The translations under genes were made by a program, and so were the position numbers. A DNA stretch of 11,491 nt from Gallionella sp. (GTDB lineage: Bacteria; Pseudomonadota; Gammaproteobacteria; Burkholderiales; Gallionellaceae): assembly GCA_029850565.1 (NCBI GenBank), contig JARCRR010000144.1, forward strand, positions 1-11,491. Reading direction: 5' to 3'. The notes beneath the pieces are model-generated. The model was not told where the DNA came from, made no database searches, and worked only from the letters and a program-made list of their open reading frames with translations. This document shows, piece after piece, positions 1 through 7,279 of the stretch; position 1 is the first letter of the stretch; each line of letters starts with the position of its first letter.

Positions 1-277
1 GGAGCGCAAACTCAAACAGGGCAACAACATCGCCATCTCTGTGCTGTTACAGAAAGACGACGGTGCAAGGAAATTCTCTGTGCGCACGTCTGACATCTAC
101 TGGGATGCGCCTAACGATGACTTGTGGATGGCGGATGAATACGGCTATCCGAAAGATGTCGTGGAGACTGGCGCCGCGCTCGACACGATTCGATTATTGT
201 TCCTGCTGAACACCCCCGACGATGCCGCTGCGCTGAACAAAGCGTTGGGCGATGTGCAGGCGATGTGTAAGCCGTAG
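1..277 (+). CDS. Hypothetical protein, C-terminal part only
   Basis: An open frame runs in from the left edge (first full codon at base 2) and stops at 275-277, giving about 91 C-terminal residues; the true start is outside the window. An internal GTG at 41 is not needed as a start because the frame stays open upstream. The visible part is soluble-looking, with an acidic, aromatic stretch (DIYWDAP, DDLWMADEYGYP) followed by a probable helical C-terminus (LNKALGDVQAMCKP). I do not recognise the family and see no catalytic motif or membrane segment. A strong intrinsic terminator 34 bases after the stop supports this being a real gene end. Function unknown. Confidence 0.7.
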   Translation, partial: ERKLKQGNNIAISVLLQKDDGARKFSVRTSDIYWDAPNDDLWMADEYGYPKDVVETGAALDTIRLLFLLNTPDDAAALNKALGDVQAMCKP

Positions 278-310
278 GGCAGTGCTGGATGGCTTCGCAA
301 TCACTTCACC

Positions 311-337
311 CATCGCCCGCAAGGGCGATGTTTATTT
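311..337 (+). terminator. Rho-independent terminator after the first partial gene
   Basis: A perfect 8-bp GC-rich stem, CATCGCCC (311-318) with GGGCGATG (323-330), closes a GCAA tetraloop and is followed by TTTATTT (331-337). It lies between the stop at 277 and the rsgA start at 362, so it should end transcription of the upstream gene. Only 24 bases separate the tail from the rsgA ATG, which leaves little room for a separate rsgA promoter downstream of it; rsgA may depend on read-through or on a promoter overlapping the hairpin. Confidence 0.85.
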
Positions 338-361
338 CTGAATCTAAGGGGAAGTTTCATC

Positions 362-1417
362 ATGGAGTTGTCTGAACTTGGTTTGGATAGCGGGTTCGAA
401 GAACAGGCAAGCAGGCTGTGTGCTCCAGGCCAGCGTGTGGCGCGGGTGACTGCGGTGGATCGCGGGCGCTACGTGGTGCGCGATGCCCGGGGCGAAGTGC
501 CTGCCGAGTTGACGGGCAAGTTCCTTTACACCGCTGCATCCTCTGTTGATATGCCTTGTGTGGGCGATTGGGTGTGTGTGCAGTATCACGATGCGGAGTC
601 GCATGCGAGCATCCATGATGTGGTGCCAAGGCGCTCATTCTTGCGGCGCAAGTCTCCCGGTAAGAACATCGATTTCCAAATGATCGCGGCGAACATCGAT
701 GTCGCGTTCATCGTGCAGTCGTGCCATTTCGATTTCAATGTGCGCAGGCTGGAACGCTATCTGGTGATGGTGAACGAGGGGCATATCGAGCCGGTGCTGT
801 TGCTGACCAAGACGGATTTGGTGAGTGCGCAAGAGTTGGAGCACATGCTCGCCAATATCCGCGCGGCAGGCATCACCGCCAGGATCATCGCGCTCAGCAA
901 TCAGACGGGCGAGGGCGTGGATGAAGTGAGGTCGTTGGTGGTGCCGGGCAAGACTTATTGCCTGCTCGGCTCTTCGGGTATCGGCAAGACGACGCTGATC
1001 AATCGGCTACTCGGCAAGAACGAACTGGAGACACGCAGCGTGAGCGGCACGGGCGAGGGCAGGCACACCACCACGCGCCGCCACTTGGTCACGCTGGATA
1101 ACGGCGGGCTGCTGATCGACATGCCGGGGATGCGCGAGCTGGGCATCTTGAGTGCAAGTGAAGGGCTGGACGATAGCTTTGCCGATATCAAAGCGCGTGC
1201 GAGCCGATGCCGTTTCGCCGATTGCAGCCACAACAACGAAGCGGGTTGTGCGATCCGCAAGGCCATCGAAGAGGGCGAGCTGAATCCGGAGCATTATCAA
1301 AGTTACCTGAAGCTCAAAGCCGAGTCCGATTTCAACGAGATGTCCTACGTGGATAAACGCAAGAAGGACAGAGCGTTCGGCAAGATGGTTCATTCGGTAT
1401 TGAAGGGCAAGCGGTAG
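362..1417 (+). CDS. rsgA: Ribosome small subunit-dependent GTPase A (RsgA/YjeQ family)
   Basis: RsgA is a cytoplasmic GTPase that binds the 30S subunit late in maturation. The 351-residue product (E. coli RsgA is about 350) has the family's circularly permuted GTPase order. An OB-fold-like N-terminus (about 20-95) is followed by G4 TKTD (149-152), the P-loop GSSGIGKT (203-210), a switch region RHTTT (234-238) and G3 DMPG (253-256). A C-terminal zinc knuckle has Cys283, Cys288, His290 and Cys296 (C-x4-C-x-H-x5-C). The basic end DKRKKDRAFGKM is also typical. The ATG is preceded by AAGGGGA at 346-352, nine bases away, which fixes the start. All motifs are intact. Many proteobacteria carry two RsgA paralogues; which one this is cannot be told from the window. 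Confidence 0.96.
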   Translation: MELSELGLDSGFEEQASRLCAPGQRVARVTAVDRGRYVVRDARGEVPAELTGKFLYTAASSVDMPCVGDWVCVQYHDAESHASIHDVVPRRSFLRRKSPGKNIDFQMIAANIDVAFIVQSCHFDFNVRRLERYLVMVNEGHIEPVLLLTKTDLVSAQELEHMLANIRAAGITARIIALSNQTGEGVDEVRSLVVPGKTYCLLGSSGIGKTTLINRLLGKNELETRSVSGTGEGRHTTTRRHLVTLDNGGLLIDMPGMRELGILSASEGLDDSFADIKARASRCRFADCSHNNEAGCAIRKAIEEGELNPEHYQSYLKLKAESDFNEMSYVDKRKKDRAFGKMVHSVLKGKR

Positions 1418-1505
1418 TGAGATAATCGACGCAAGGTGTTGGGGGCGAATCGTTTTGTGTGGGGCAAGCAATCGCATCGCGCGATAAATCGAAAGGAGCG
1501 TCATC

Positions 1506-1952
1506 ATGGCTACAGGCACTATCCGTCTTCATCGCGTACTCCGCGCAAAACCGGAGCGTATCTACAAAGCCTTCCTGGACGCGGACGCCATGGCAAAGTG
1601 GCTTCCGCCTTACGGTTTCACCTGCAAAGTGCACCACATGGATGCCAAGGTCGGCGGCACTTTCAGGATGTCGTTCACCAATTTCACCACAGGCAACGGC
1701 CACTCGTTCGGTGGCGAGTATCTTGAGCTCGTCCCCTCCAAAACGATCTGCTATACGGACAAGTTCGATGATCCGAACCTGCCCGGTTCTATGAAGACGA
1801 CAGTGACGTTGACGCCGGTGTTGTGCGGCACCGAGATCGCCATCGTGCAAGAAGGCGTGCCCGAAGTAATCCCCGTCGAGATGTGCTATCTCGGCTGGCA
1901 AGAGTCGCTCGAACAGCTCGCGAAACTCGTCGAGCCGGAGATTCCGGATTGA
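1506..1952 (+). CDS. SRPBCC/AHSA1-like domain protein
   Basis: The 148-residue protein is a single START/Bet v1-like helix-grip domain of the AHSA1 type, usually a hydrophobic-ligand pocket with no fixed enzymatic role. Family-type signs are the opening LHRVLRAKPERIYKAFLD with W32 in AMAKWLPP, the GGTF turn (50-53), GGEYLELVPSKTICYT (69-84), a strand with TLTP and GTEIAIV (101-114), and the closing amphipathic helix GWQESLEQLAKLV (130-142). AAAGGAG just before 1499 provides a good ribosome-binding site for the ATG. Its TGA overlaps the next ATG (TGATG at 1950-1954), so it is probably cotranscribed and translationally coupled with the DUF455 gene. The ligand is unknown. Confidence in the fold is high; nothing firm can be said about function. 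Confidence 0.9.
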   Translation: MATGTIRLHRVLRAKPERIYKAFLDADAMAKWLPPYGFTCKVHHMDAKVGGTFRMSFTNFTTGNGHSFGGEYLELVPSKTICYTDKFDDPNLPGSMKTTVTLTPVLCGTEIAIVQEGVPEVIPVEMCYLGWQESLEQLAKLVEPEIPD

Positions 1953-2785
1953 TGGTGTCAAGTCATCCAGGTAGTCAGATGCATCACCCTGCCGAGTTAA
2001 GACAAGCCGCGCTGCACTGGCTGGTTGAATGCGATGCCGTACACAAGGCAATAGGTGTGCGCCGCTTGGCACAGGCGTGGGCGGCGGGTGAGTTGGCATT
2101 GGATGCCGCTGCGATATTGAGTGAGTTGCAAGGCATCCCCGGTCATCCTGCCAAGCCGGAGTTGGTTTCTCCGCTCACGGTGAAACGCCGTGCGATGAAT
2201 ACGCCGGAAGGTCGCGCCGCGATGGTCCATGCGCTGGTGCATATCGAATTCAATGCCATCAATCTGGCGCTGGATGCGCTGTGGCGTTTCCCCAACCTAC
2301 CGCGTGACTACTACACCGATTGGTTGCGCGTGGCGGATGAGGAGGCCTTGCATTTCACGCTGCTGGCAGATCATTTGCACATGCAGGGTTATGCCTACGG
2401 GGATTTCACCGGGCATAACGGGTTGTGGGATATGGCGGTGCGCACGCAGCATGATGTGCTGGAACGCATGGCGCTGTTGCCGCGCACGATGGAGGCGCGC
2501 GGGCTGGATGTGACGCCGGGTACGAAGGCGAAGCTGGTGCAGGCAGGCGATCACGCCATCGCGCCCATCTTGGATATCGTGATGCGCGATGAGATCGGTC
2601 ATGTGTCCATCGGCAACCGTTGGTTCAACTATCTGTGTGAACAGCGCGGTCTGACGCCATCCTCCACTTATGCCGAGTTGGTTGCCGAACATAACGCCAT
2701 ACCGCGACGCGGTCCGTTCAATCTGGAAGCGCGCCGTGCGGCGGGGTTCAGTGAAGAGGAATTGCAGGCATTAGCTTCGCATTAA
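1952..2785 (+). CDS. DUF455 family ferritin-like diiron protein
   Basis: The 277-residue protein matches the DUF455 family, a ferritin-like four-helix-bundle group whose biochemical role is not settled. Candidate diiron ligands lie in the expected order: Glu99 in VHIEFNAIN, Glu131 with His134 in DEEALHF, Glu181 in TMEARG, and Glu214 with His217 in RDEIGHV. The C-terminal block RRGPFNLEARRAAGFSEEEL (252-271) is a typical end for the family. I chose the ATG at 1952 because it overlaps the upstream stop and has GGAG at 1937-1940; the ATG at 1979 is an alternative that would lose nine residues before the conserved region. The frame stays open further upstream only as a shadow of the SRPBCC gene. 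An oxidative or hydroxylating activity is possible but is inference. Confidence 0.9.
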   Translation: MVSSHPGSQMHHPAELRQAALHWLVECDAVHKAIGVRRLAQAWAAGELALDAAAILSELQGIPGHPAKPELVSPLTVKRRAMNTPEGRAAMVHALVHIEFNAINLALDALWRFPNLPRDYYTDWLRVADEEALHFTLLADHLHMQGYAYGDFTGHNGLWDMAVRTQHDVLERMALLPRTMEARGLDVTPGTKAKLVQAGDHAIAPILDIVMRDEIGHVSIGNRWFNYLCEQRGLTPSSTYAELVAEHNAIPRRGPFNLEARRAAGFSEEELQALASH

Positions 2786-2868
2786 TTCTCTGTTGCCGTC
2801 CGCTTGCGAGCGGGAGCAGGCATCTGCTTGTGTGTGTTGGCTGTCATGCAACTCGTGGGGACGGTGGC

Positions 2869-3123
2869 TCAATCATCAACGTTCTTGCTATCGAACGTGG
2901 ATTCATCTTCATCATCACCTTCTTCTTCATCATCGTGTCGAATCACAGTGGGTGTCACGAGGATGCTCTCGCCCTTGCGCACGCCGTAATGTTTTTTCAG
3001 TAGCCGGGCGATCAGATTCGCATTGACCTGATCGGGAACCAGCGCCAAGGTCATGTTATCGGACTCGGTATGCAGGCTAATGCGAAAGAAGTGGGCGGGT
3101 ATCCTGATATAAGTGCGATGCAT
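2869..3123 (-). CDS. Small hypothetical protein with highly acidic C-terminal tail
   Basis: An 84-residue reading frame starts at ATG 3121-3123, with AAGGA (bases 3133-3129) five bases upstream, a good ribosome-binding site. Residues 1-62 look like a compact domain mixing strands and a helix: IRIPAHFFRISLHTE, MTLALVPDQVNANLIARLLKKHYGV and ESILVTPTVI. Residues 63-84 form a tail of mostly Asp and Glu (HDDEEEGDDEDE), which is probably disordered. I do not recognise the family and see no signal peptide or membrane helix. It may be the last gene of a unit reading from yheS, 188 bases upstream, or have its own promoter. The coding-like composition and ribosome-binding site favour it over the overlapping plus-strand frames. 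Confidence 0.65.
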   Translation of the reverse strand: MHRTYIRIPAHFFRISLHTESDNMTLALVPDQVNANLIARLLKKHYGVRKGESILVTPTVIRHDDEEEGDDEDESTFDSKNVDD

Positions 3124-3311
3124 AGTGATCCTTGTTGGGCCTGGTTGTTGTTTTAGACCTCTGAAACCGCCCCGCCGTCGCAGCTCAATGGATGGGCGTT
3201 CTGCAGACTTGGATATAACGCTACCGACACATTCTCTATTTGTAAATACAATTAAACATCTACGCTTTTCTCAGCAGGTGGAAACCTCGGGGGTTGACCA
3301 CGGTTTACCCT

Positions 3312-5165
3312 TCAAATCGCTTCTTCCTTTGCCATCTCCAGCTCCAGCCAGGCTTCTTCCAATTCGGCCACCTTCGCTTGCAGGCGCGCGTGGTCTGCGT
3401 TCAGCTTCTCGACCTTTGCTCGGTCTGGATTCGTGTAGGTCTCGGGATCGGCAAGCTGTTCGTTGACCGCGGCGAGCTCGGTCTGTGCTTTGTTCAACTC
3501 GGTCTCGAGTTTGTTCTGTTTCGACTGCAGCGCTTTGCGGTTGGGCTTGGGCGCGTTCGGCACCTTGGGTTTCACTTGCGTCTGCGCCACGGTCTCGCGC
3601 GGACGGCGCGTCTCGATCCAAGTCTTGTAGTCTTCCAGATCACCATCGAACAACTTGGCTTCACCATCCGCGACCAGCCATAGTTCGTCGGCCACGGCGC
3701 GGATGAGGCTGCGGTCGTGCGACACCAGCACCACGGCGCCGGTGTATTCCTCCAGCGCGATGGTGAGCGCGTCGCGCATGTCGAGGTCGAGGTGGTTGGT
3801 GGGTTCGTCGAGCAGCAGCAGGTGCGGCTTCTGCCAGGCCAGCAGGGCGAGTGCGAGGCGGCTCTTCTCGCCGCCGGAGAAGCTGGCGACCGGGCGGTCT
3901 TCGCTGTCTCCGGCCAGACCGAAGCGGCCGAGGAAGCTGCGCAGCGCCAGCGTGGTCTCCTTGGGCGCGATGCGCTCCATGTGTTGCAAGGGCGTGGCGG
4001 CACTGTCGAGATTCTCCAACTGGTGCTGGGCAAAATAGCCGATGCGGATGTCGGGCGTGAATTCGAGCTTTCCTTGCGTGGGCTGCAGTTCGCCCACCAG
4101 CAGTTTGATCAGTGTGGATTTGCCCGCACCGTTGGGGCCGAGCAGGGCGATGCGCGCGCCGGCGCGCAGCACCAGTTCGATATTGTTGAACAGCGTCTTG
4201 TCGCCGTAGGCGAAGCCCATCTTTTCCGCGCGCAGCAACAGGTCCGGGCTGCGCTCCGGCGCTTCGATCTCCAAATCGAAATGGCCGTCGGTGATGTGTA
4301 CGGCAGCGATGCGTTCGATACGCTCCAGTGCCTTGATGCGGCTCTGCGCCTGCTTGGCCTTGGTGGCCTGGGCGCGGAAGCGGCGCACGAAGTCTTCCAT
4401 GTGCGCGATCTTTTCCTGCTGGCGCTCGAAGGCCTGGTTCTGCTGCGCGATGCGTTCGGCGCGGGCGCGCTCGAAATCGTCGTAATCGCCGGTGTAGGTG
4501 TCGATGGTGCAGTCGTGCACATGCGCAATACAGTTGACGCAGGCGTTGAGAAATTCGCGGTCGTGCGAAACGAGCAGGATGCTGCCGGGGTAGCGCGCTA
4601 GATATTGTTCCAGCCAGAGGATGGCTTCGAGGTCGAGGTGGTTGGTGGGTTCGTCCAGCAGCAGCAGGTCGGCGCGGTGCATCAGCGCGCGTGCCAGATT
4701 CAATCGCATGCGCCAGCCGCCGGAGAAACTGGCGACAGTGCGTTTCAAGGTGTCGTTGGCGAATCCCAATCCGTTGAGCAACTGCGCTGCACGTGCGGGC
4801 GCGCCATAGCCGTCGATGGCTTCGTAGCGATGTTGCGCGTCGAACCATGCGGCATCGTGGTTCTCTTTCGCGAGGGTCTTTTCCAGCAGACGCAGCTCGG
4901 CGTCACCGTCGAGCACGAATTCCAACGCGGGCATATCCGAGTTGGCGATCTCCTGTTCGACGAAAGCGATGGTCTTGCCCGCTTGCAACGAGACATCGCC
5001 GCCGTCCGGTTTGATCTCGCCGCGTATCAAGCGGAACAGCGTGGATTTGCCACAGCCGTTCTTGCCGACGAGCCCGATGCGCTGGTCGGCGAAGGCCTGT
5101 AGATTCACGTTCTGGAGTAGCGGGGTGCCGCCTTGCAGGTAGGTCAGATTCTGGATATTGAGCAT
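3312..5165 (-). CDS. yheS: ABC-F family ATPase, YheS type
   Basis: ABC-F proteins have two fused ATPase domains and no membrane part; they act in the cytoplasm, mostly on the ribosome. From the ATG at 5163-5165 the product is 617 residues (E. coli YheS about 637). NBD1 has Walker A GKNGCGKST (34-42), signature SFSGGW (146-151) and LLLLDEPTNHLD (167-178). The linker between the domains carries FVRRFRAQATKAKQAQSRIK, which matches YheS closely. NBD2 has Walker A GPNGAGKST (343-351), YFAQHQLE, signature SFSGGE (428-433) and DEPTNHLDLDM. A charged coiled-coil tail covers about 543-613. A GTG at 5216 would add 17 residues without family support; MLNIQNLTY is the usual kind of ABC-F opening. Neither start has a clear Shine-Dalgarno. 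The exact ribosomal role of YheS is only partly defined. Confidence 0.95.
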   Translation of the reverse strand: MLNIQNLTYLQGGTPLLQNVNLQAFADQRIGLVGKNGCGKSTLFRLIRGEIKPDGGDVSLQAGKTIAFVEQEIANSDMPALEFVLDGDAELRLLEKTLAKENHDAAWFDAQHRYEAIDGYGAPARAAQLLNGLGFANDTLKRTVASFSGGWRMRLNLARALMHRADLLLLDEPTNHLDLEAILWLEQYLARYPGSILLVSHDREFLNACVNCIAHVHDCTIDTYTGDYDDFERARAERIAQQNQAFERQQEKIAHMEDFVRRFRAQATKAKQAQSRIKALERIERIAAVHITDGHFDLEIEAPERSPDLLLRAEKMGFAYGDKTLFNNIELVLRAGARIALLGPNGAGKSTLIKLLVGELQPTQGKLEFTPDIRIGYFAQHQLENLDSAATPLQHMERIAPKETTLALRSFLGRFGLAGDSEDRPVASFSGGEKSRLALALLAWQKPHLLLLDEPTNHLDLDMRDALTIALEEYTGAVVLVSHDRSLIRAVADELWLVADGEAKLFDGDLEDYKTWIETRRPRETVAQTQVKPKVPNAPKPNRKALQSKQNKLETELNKAQTELAAVNEQLADPETYTNPDRAKVEKLNADHARLQAKVAELEEAWLELEMAKEEAI

Positions 5166-5261
5166 GGGCGCGATGATAACAGAGGGGGCGTCACTCTGAC
5201 CTTCACGGGCGTGCACGAAGAGCGGTGTTTGAAGGCGATGATGTATGGGGTGACGCTGGGC

Positions 5262-5267
5262 TAGAAT
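5262..5267 (+). promoter_or_regulatory. Possible -10 element of the pepD promoter
   Basis: TAGAAT (5262-5267) sits 60 bases before the pepD ATG, in the divergent gap between yheS and pepD, and is a fair match to a sigma-70 -10 box. I could not find a good -35 hexamer at 16-18 bases (TTGAAG at 5229 is too far), so this is tentative. Confidence 0.25.
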
Positions 5268-5327
5268 CCGCGTCGAATCCGGATATTTTTTGCAACCTCA
5301 CTCAGGCGATCCACGACGAACTCCACA

Positions 5328-6800
5328 ATGGAAACCACCCAGAATCTAGAACACTTGCAGCCGCGCAGCGTCTGGTCTCACTTCGCCGCGCTGTGTGCGA
5401 TACCGCGTCCTTCGCTGCACGAGGCAGCGCTCAAGCAGCATCTCATCGCATGGGCGCAGGCGCGCGGCATCGAACATGCCGTCGATGGTGTCGGTAATCT
5501 GATTTTGAAGAAGACTGCCAGCCCCGGCTGCGAATCTCTGCCCGGTGTGATCATGCAAGGCCACCTCGATATGGTGTGTCAGGCCAATGCGGGGACGCAG
5601 CATGATTTCGAACGCGACCCGATCCATGCGGTGGTGCGCGATGGCTGGGTAGTCGCGCAAGACACCACGCTGGGCGCGGACAACGGTATCGGTGTGGCGC
5701 TCGCGTTGGCCGCGCTGGAGGAGCCTGGCTTGGTGCATCCTGCGCTGGAGGTGTTGCTTACGGTGAACGAGGAATCCGGCATGGACGGTGCGCGCGGCCT
5801 TGCGCCCGGCACCTTGCAGGGCAAGGTGCTCATCAATCTGGATACCGAGGAGTGGGGACATTTCTATCTGGGTTGTGCGGGTGGAGCGGATGTGGAGGTG
5901 CGCCATGATTGCGCGCAGGAGGAGTTGCCTCAGGATCATGTGGTGTTGCGCTTCGATGTGTCCGGGCTGCGCGGTGGACATTCCGGTATCGACATCCATC
6001 TCGGGCGCGGCAATGCCATCAAGCTGTTGGCGGAAGCGCTACGCGACTTGTCCGCGCATACCGATGTGCGTCTGATCGAGATGAGGGGCGGTTCGGCGCG
6101 CAATGCCATCCCGCGTGAGGCTTATGCGGTGTGTGCACTGCCTGCCGCCGCGGCATCGGGTATCGATGCGTGGGTGGAGCATCGGCTTGCAGCATGGCGC
6201 CAACGCTTCGCCGAGTCGGATGCGAAGGTGTCATTCGGCTACGAGTTGGACGAGATGCCTGTCGGTCGGGCTATCCAACAGGCGGAGCGCGACCGCGTCC
6301 TTACCTTCCTCGACGTTGCAGCGAACGGTGTGTCGCATATGAGCGATGCCTTTGCGGGGGTGACCGATACCTCCAGCAACTTGGGTGTGCTCGTACTGGC
6401 GCGGGGGGTGTTCAAGGCGACCTTCAAGGTGCGTTCTTTGCAGGATGCGCGCGCGGATGCGTTGGCCGATAAGCTGGTTTCCCATGCGGCGGTTTACGGT
6501 TTGCAGGCATGGAAAGACGGTGCCTATCCGGGCTGGACGCCCGACCCAGCATCGCCTTTGCTCGATCTGTGTCAGCGTGTGTATGCGCAGCAGTTCGGCC
6601 AGCCCGCATCGCTGCAGGTGATACACGCGGGATTGGAGTGCGGTCTGCTCGCCGCCAGCCATCCGCATCTGGAAATGATCTCTTTCGGGCCGGACATCCG
6701 TGGTGCGCATGCGCCGGGGGAGAAGGTGGAGATAGCGTCTGTCGCGCACTGCTGGACTTTGCTGAAGGCGGTGTTGCAGGCCTTGGCTCGACGCGCATGA
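5328..6800 (+). CDS. pepD: Aminoacyl-histidine dipeptidase / cytosol nonspecific dipeptidase (M20 family)
   Basis: PepD is a cytoplasmic zinc dipeptidase that hydrolyses Xaa-His and a broad range of unblocked dipeptides, feeding amino-acid recycling. The 490-residue length matches the family (E. coli PepD about 485). The M20 metal site is complete: His79 and Asp81 in QGHLDMV, Asp118 in LGADNGIG, the Glu148-Glu149 pair in NEESGMDGA, Asp172 in NLDTEEWG and His461 in GAHAPGE. The lid/dimerisation domain contains RGGHSG (215-220). The ATG at 5328 has no strong Shine-Dalgarno, but METTQNLEHLQP-SVWSHFAALCAIPRPS is the expected opening for the family. The stop overlaps the next start (ATGA, 6797-6800), so expression is likely coupled to the 113-residue gene downstream. 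Confidence 0.96.
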   Translation: METTQNLEHLQPRSVWSHFAALCAIPRPSLHEAALKQHLIAWAQARGIEHAVDGVGNLILKKTASPGCESLPGVIMQGHLDMVCQANAGTQHDFERDPIHAVVRDGWVVAQDTTLGADNGIGVALALAALEEPGLVHPALEVLLTVNEESGMDGARGLAPGTLQGKVLINLDTEEWGHFYLGCAGGADVEVRHDCAQEELPQDHVVLRFDVSGLRGGHSGIDIHLGRGNAIKLLAEALRDLSAHTDVRLIEMRGGSARNAIPREAYAVCALPAAAASGIDAWVEHRLAAWRQRFAESDAKVSFGYELDEMPVGRAIQQAERDRVLTFLDVAANGVSHMSDAFAGVTDTSSNLGVLVLARGVFKATFKVRSLQDARADALADKLVSHAAVYGLQAWKDGAYPGWTPDPASPLLDLCQRVYAQQFGQPASLQVIHAGLECGLLAASHPHLEMISFGPDIRGAHAPGEKVEIASVAHCWTLLKAVLQALARRA

Positions 6801-7138
6801 TCCGACTCGAGAAAACATTGCGCGCGTGGGGAACGCCGGAATTCGAGGGGGTGTTCAAACAGGAGCTGGCGCAAGTCGGCAACGCGGCTCTGCACCTGCA
6901 ACAAGCCTTGGTCGCGGGCAGTCATGTGACGGATGCGCCGCCGACGGTGATGATCATCCGCATGGAAGAGACGCCCGCCAGCATTCGCATCCATGCAGGA
7001 CTGTTCTTCACCAGCATCATCGCGGGTTGCAGTTGTACGGACGATCCGACACCGCCGAATGAGTACACCGAGCATTGCGAGATGGCAGTGGAGGTCGATC
7101 GGGTCACCGCAGAAACGCGATTGGTTCGTCTTGAATGA
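6797..7138 (+). CDS. Conserved-looking 113-residue protein of unknown function, coupled to pepD
   Basis: The start ATG at 6797 overlaps the pepD TGA in an ATGA junction, which implies translational coupling; the same frame stays open far upstream only as a shadow of pepD. The product starts MIRLEKTLRAWGTPEFEGVFKQELAQVG, probably two helices separated by a turn. A beta-rich part follows (PTVMIIRMEETPASIRIHAGLFFTS by pieces), then a cysteine cluster Cys78-x-Cys80 with Cys94 inside an acidic, proline-rich segment (TDDPTPPNEYTEHCEM), and finally MAVEVDRVTAETRLVRLE. No signal peptide is present, so it is likely cytoplasmic. The cysteines could bind a metal, but that is inference. I do not recognise a named family; a role tied to PepD is suggested only by the gene overlap. 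Confidence 0.8.
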   Translation: MIRLEKTLRAWGTPEFEGVFKQELAQVGNAALHLQQALVAGSHVTDAPPTVMIIRMEETPASIRIHAGLFFTSIIAGCSCTDDPTPPNEYTEHCEMAVEVDRVTAETRLVRLE

Positions 7139-7235
7139 ATTGTTGCCGGATGTGCTGTGTGCGGGTTGGGTGGCAAGACTGGGCGGTGACGAGTTCGCCG
7201 CGCACGAAGGCAAGAACCGATACGCAGCAGTCTGA
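7139..7235 (+). pseudogene. Relic of a GGDEF diguanylate cyclase domain with an internal deletion
   Basis: In the frame whose codons start at 7167, 7170 and so on, the sequence reads WVARLGGDEFA (7167-7199) and then, almost at once, HEGKNRYAAV and a stop at 7233-7235. The first piece is the signature of diguanylate cyclases with its usual left flank (DxVARLGGDEF). The second resembles the usual end of the same domain (YxAKxxGKNRY). In an intact domain about a hundred residues separate them, so the central part appears to have been lost in a clean in-frame deletion. There is no start codon of its own with a ribosome-binding site, and the N-terminal half of the domain is absent. It follows the 113-residue gene directly. 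Product is presumably none; this is interpretation from motif matches only. Confidence 0.6.
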
Positions 7236-7279
7236 TGTGGTTAACTGTAAGCAATAAGGCAAAACGATAGGTGTCAAAA

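Noticed and set aside
1476..1485. Ten-base palindrome ATCGCGCGAT upstream of the SRPBCC gene
   Set aside because: Short CG-rich palindromes are common at this base composition, and there is no other sign of an operator.
1332..2099. A 255-codon minus-strand frame opposite rsgA, the SRPBCC gene and the DUF455 start
   Set aside because: It spans three well-supported plus-strand genes, has no ribosome-binding site and resembles no family.
2800..2813. Small hairpin CCGCT-TGCG-AGCGG after the DUF455 gene
   Set aside because: Only five base pairs and no T-run on either strand, so I do not call it a terminator.
3237..3248. AT-rich inverted repeat TATTT-GT-AAATA between the acidic-tail gene and yheS
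   Set aside because: Could be part of a promoter region for the leftward small gene, but no -35/-10 pair with proper spacing could be set out.
3278..3301. Imperfect hairpin just downstream of the yheS stop (GTGG/CCAC and AACC/GGTT)
   Set aside because: An internal loop breaks the stem, and there is no T-tract on the minus strand after it; too weak to call a terminator.
3661..4848. A 395-codon minus-strand open frame and a 294-codon plus-strand frame (3717-4601) over the same region
   Set aside because: Both lie inside the yheS gene, whose two ATPase domains are unmistakable. The alternative frames give low-complexity Arg/Ala- or Gly/Val-rich products typical of GC-rich shadow frames.
5166..5216. 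A 17-residue N-terminal extension of YheS from a GTG
   Set aside because: The extension has no family similarity and no Shine-Dalgarno, and the ATG at 5165 gives a typical ABC-F start.
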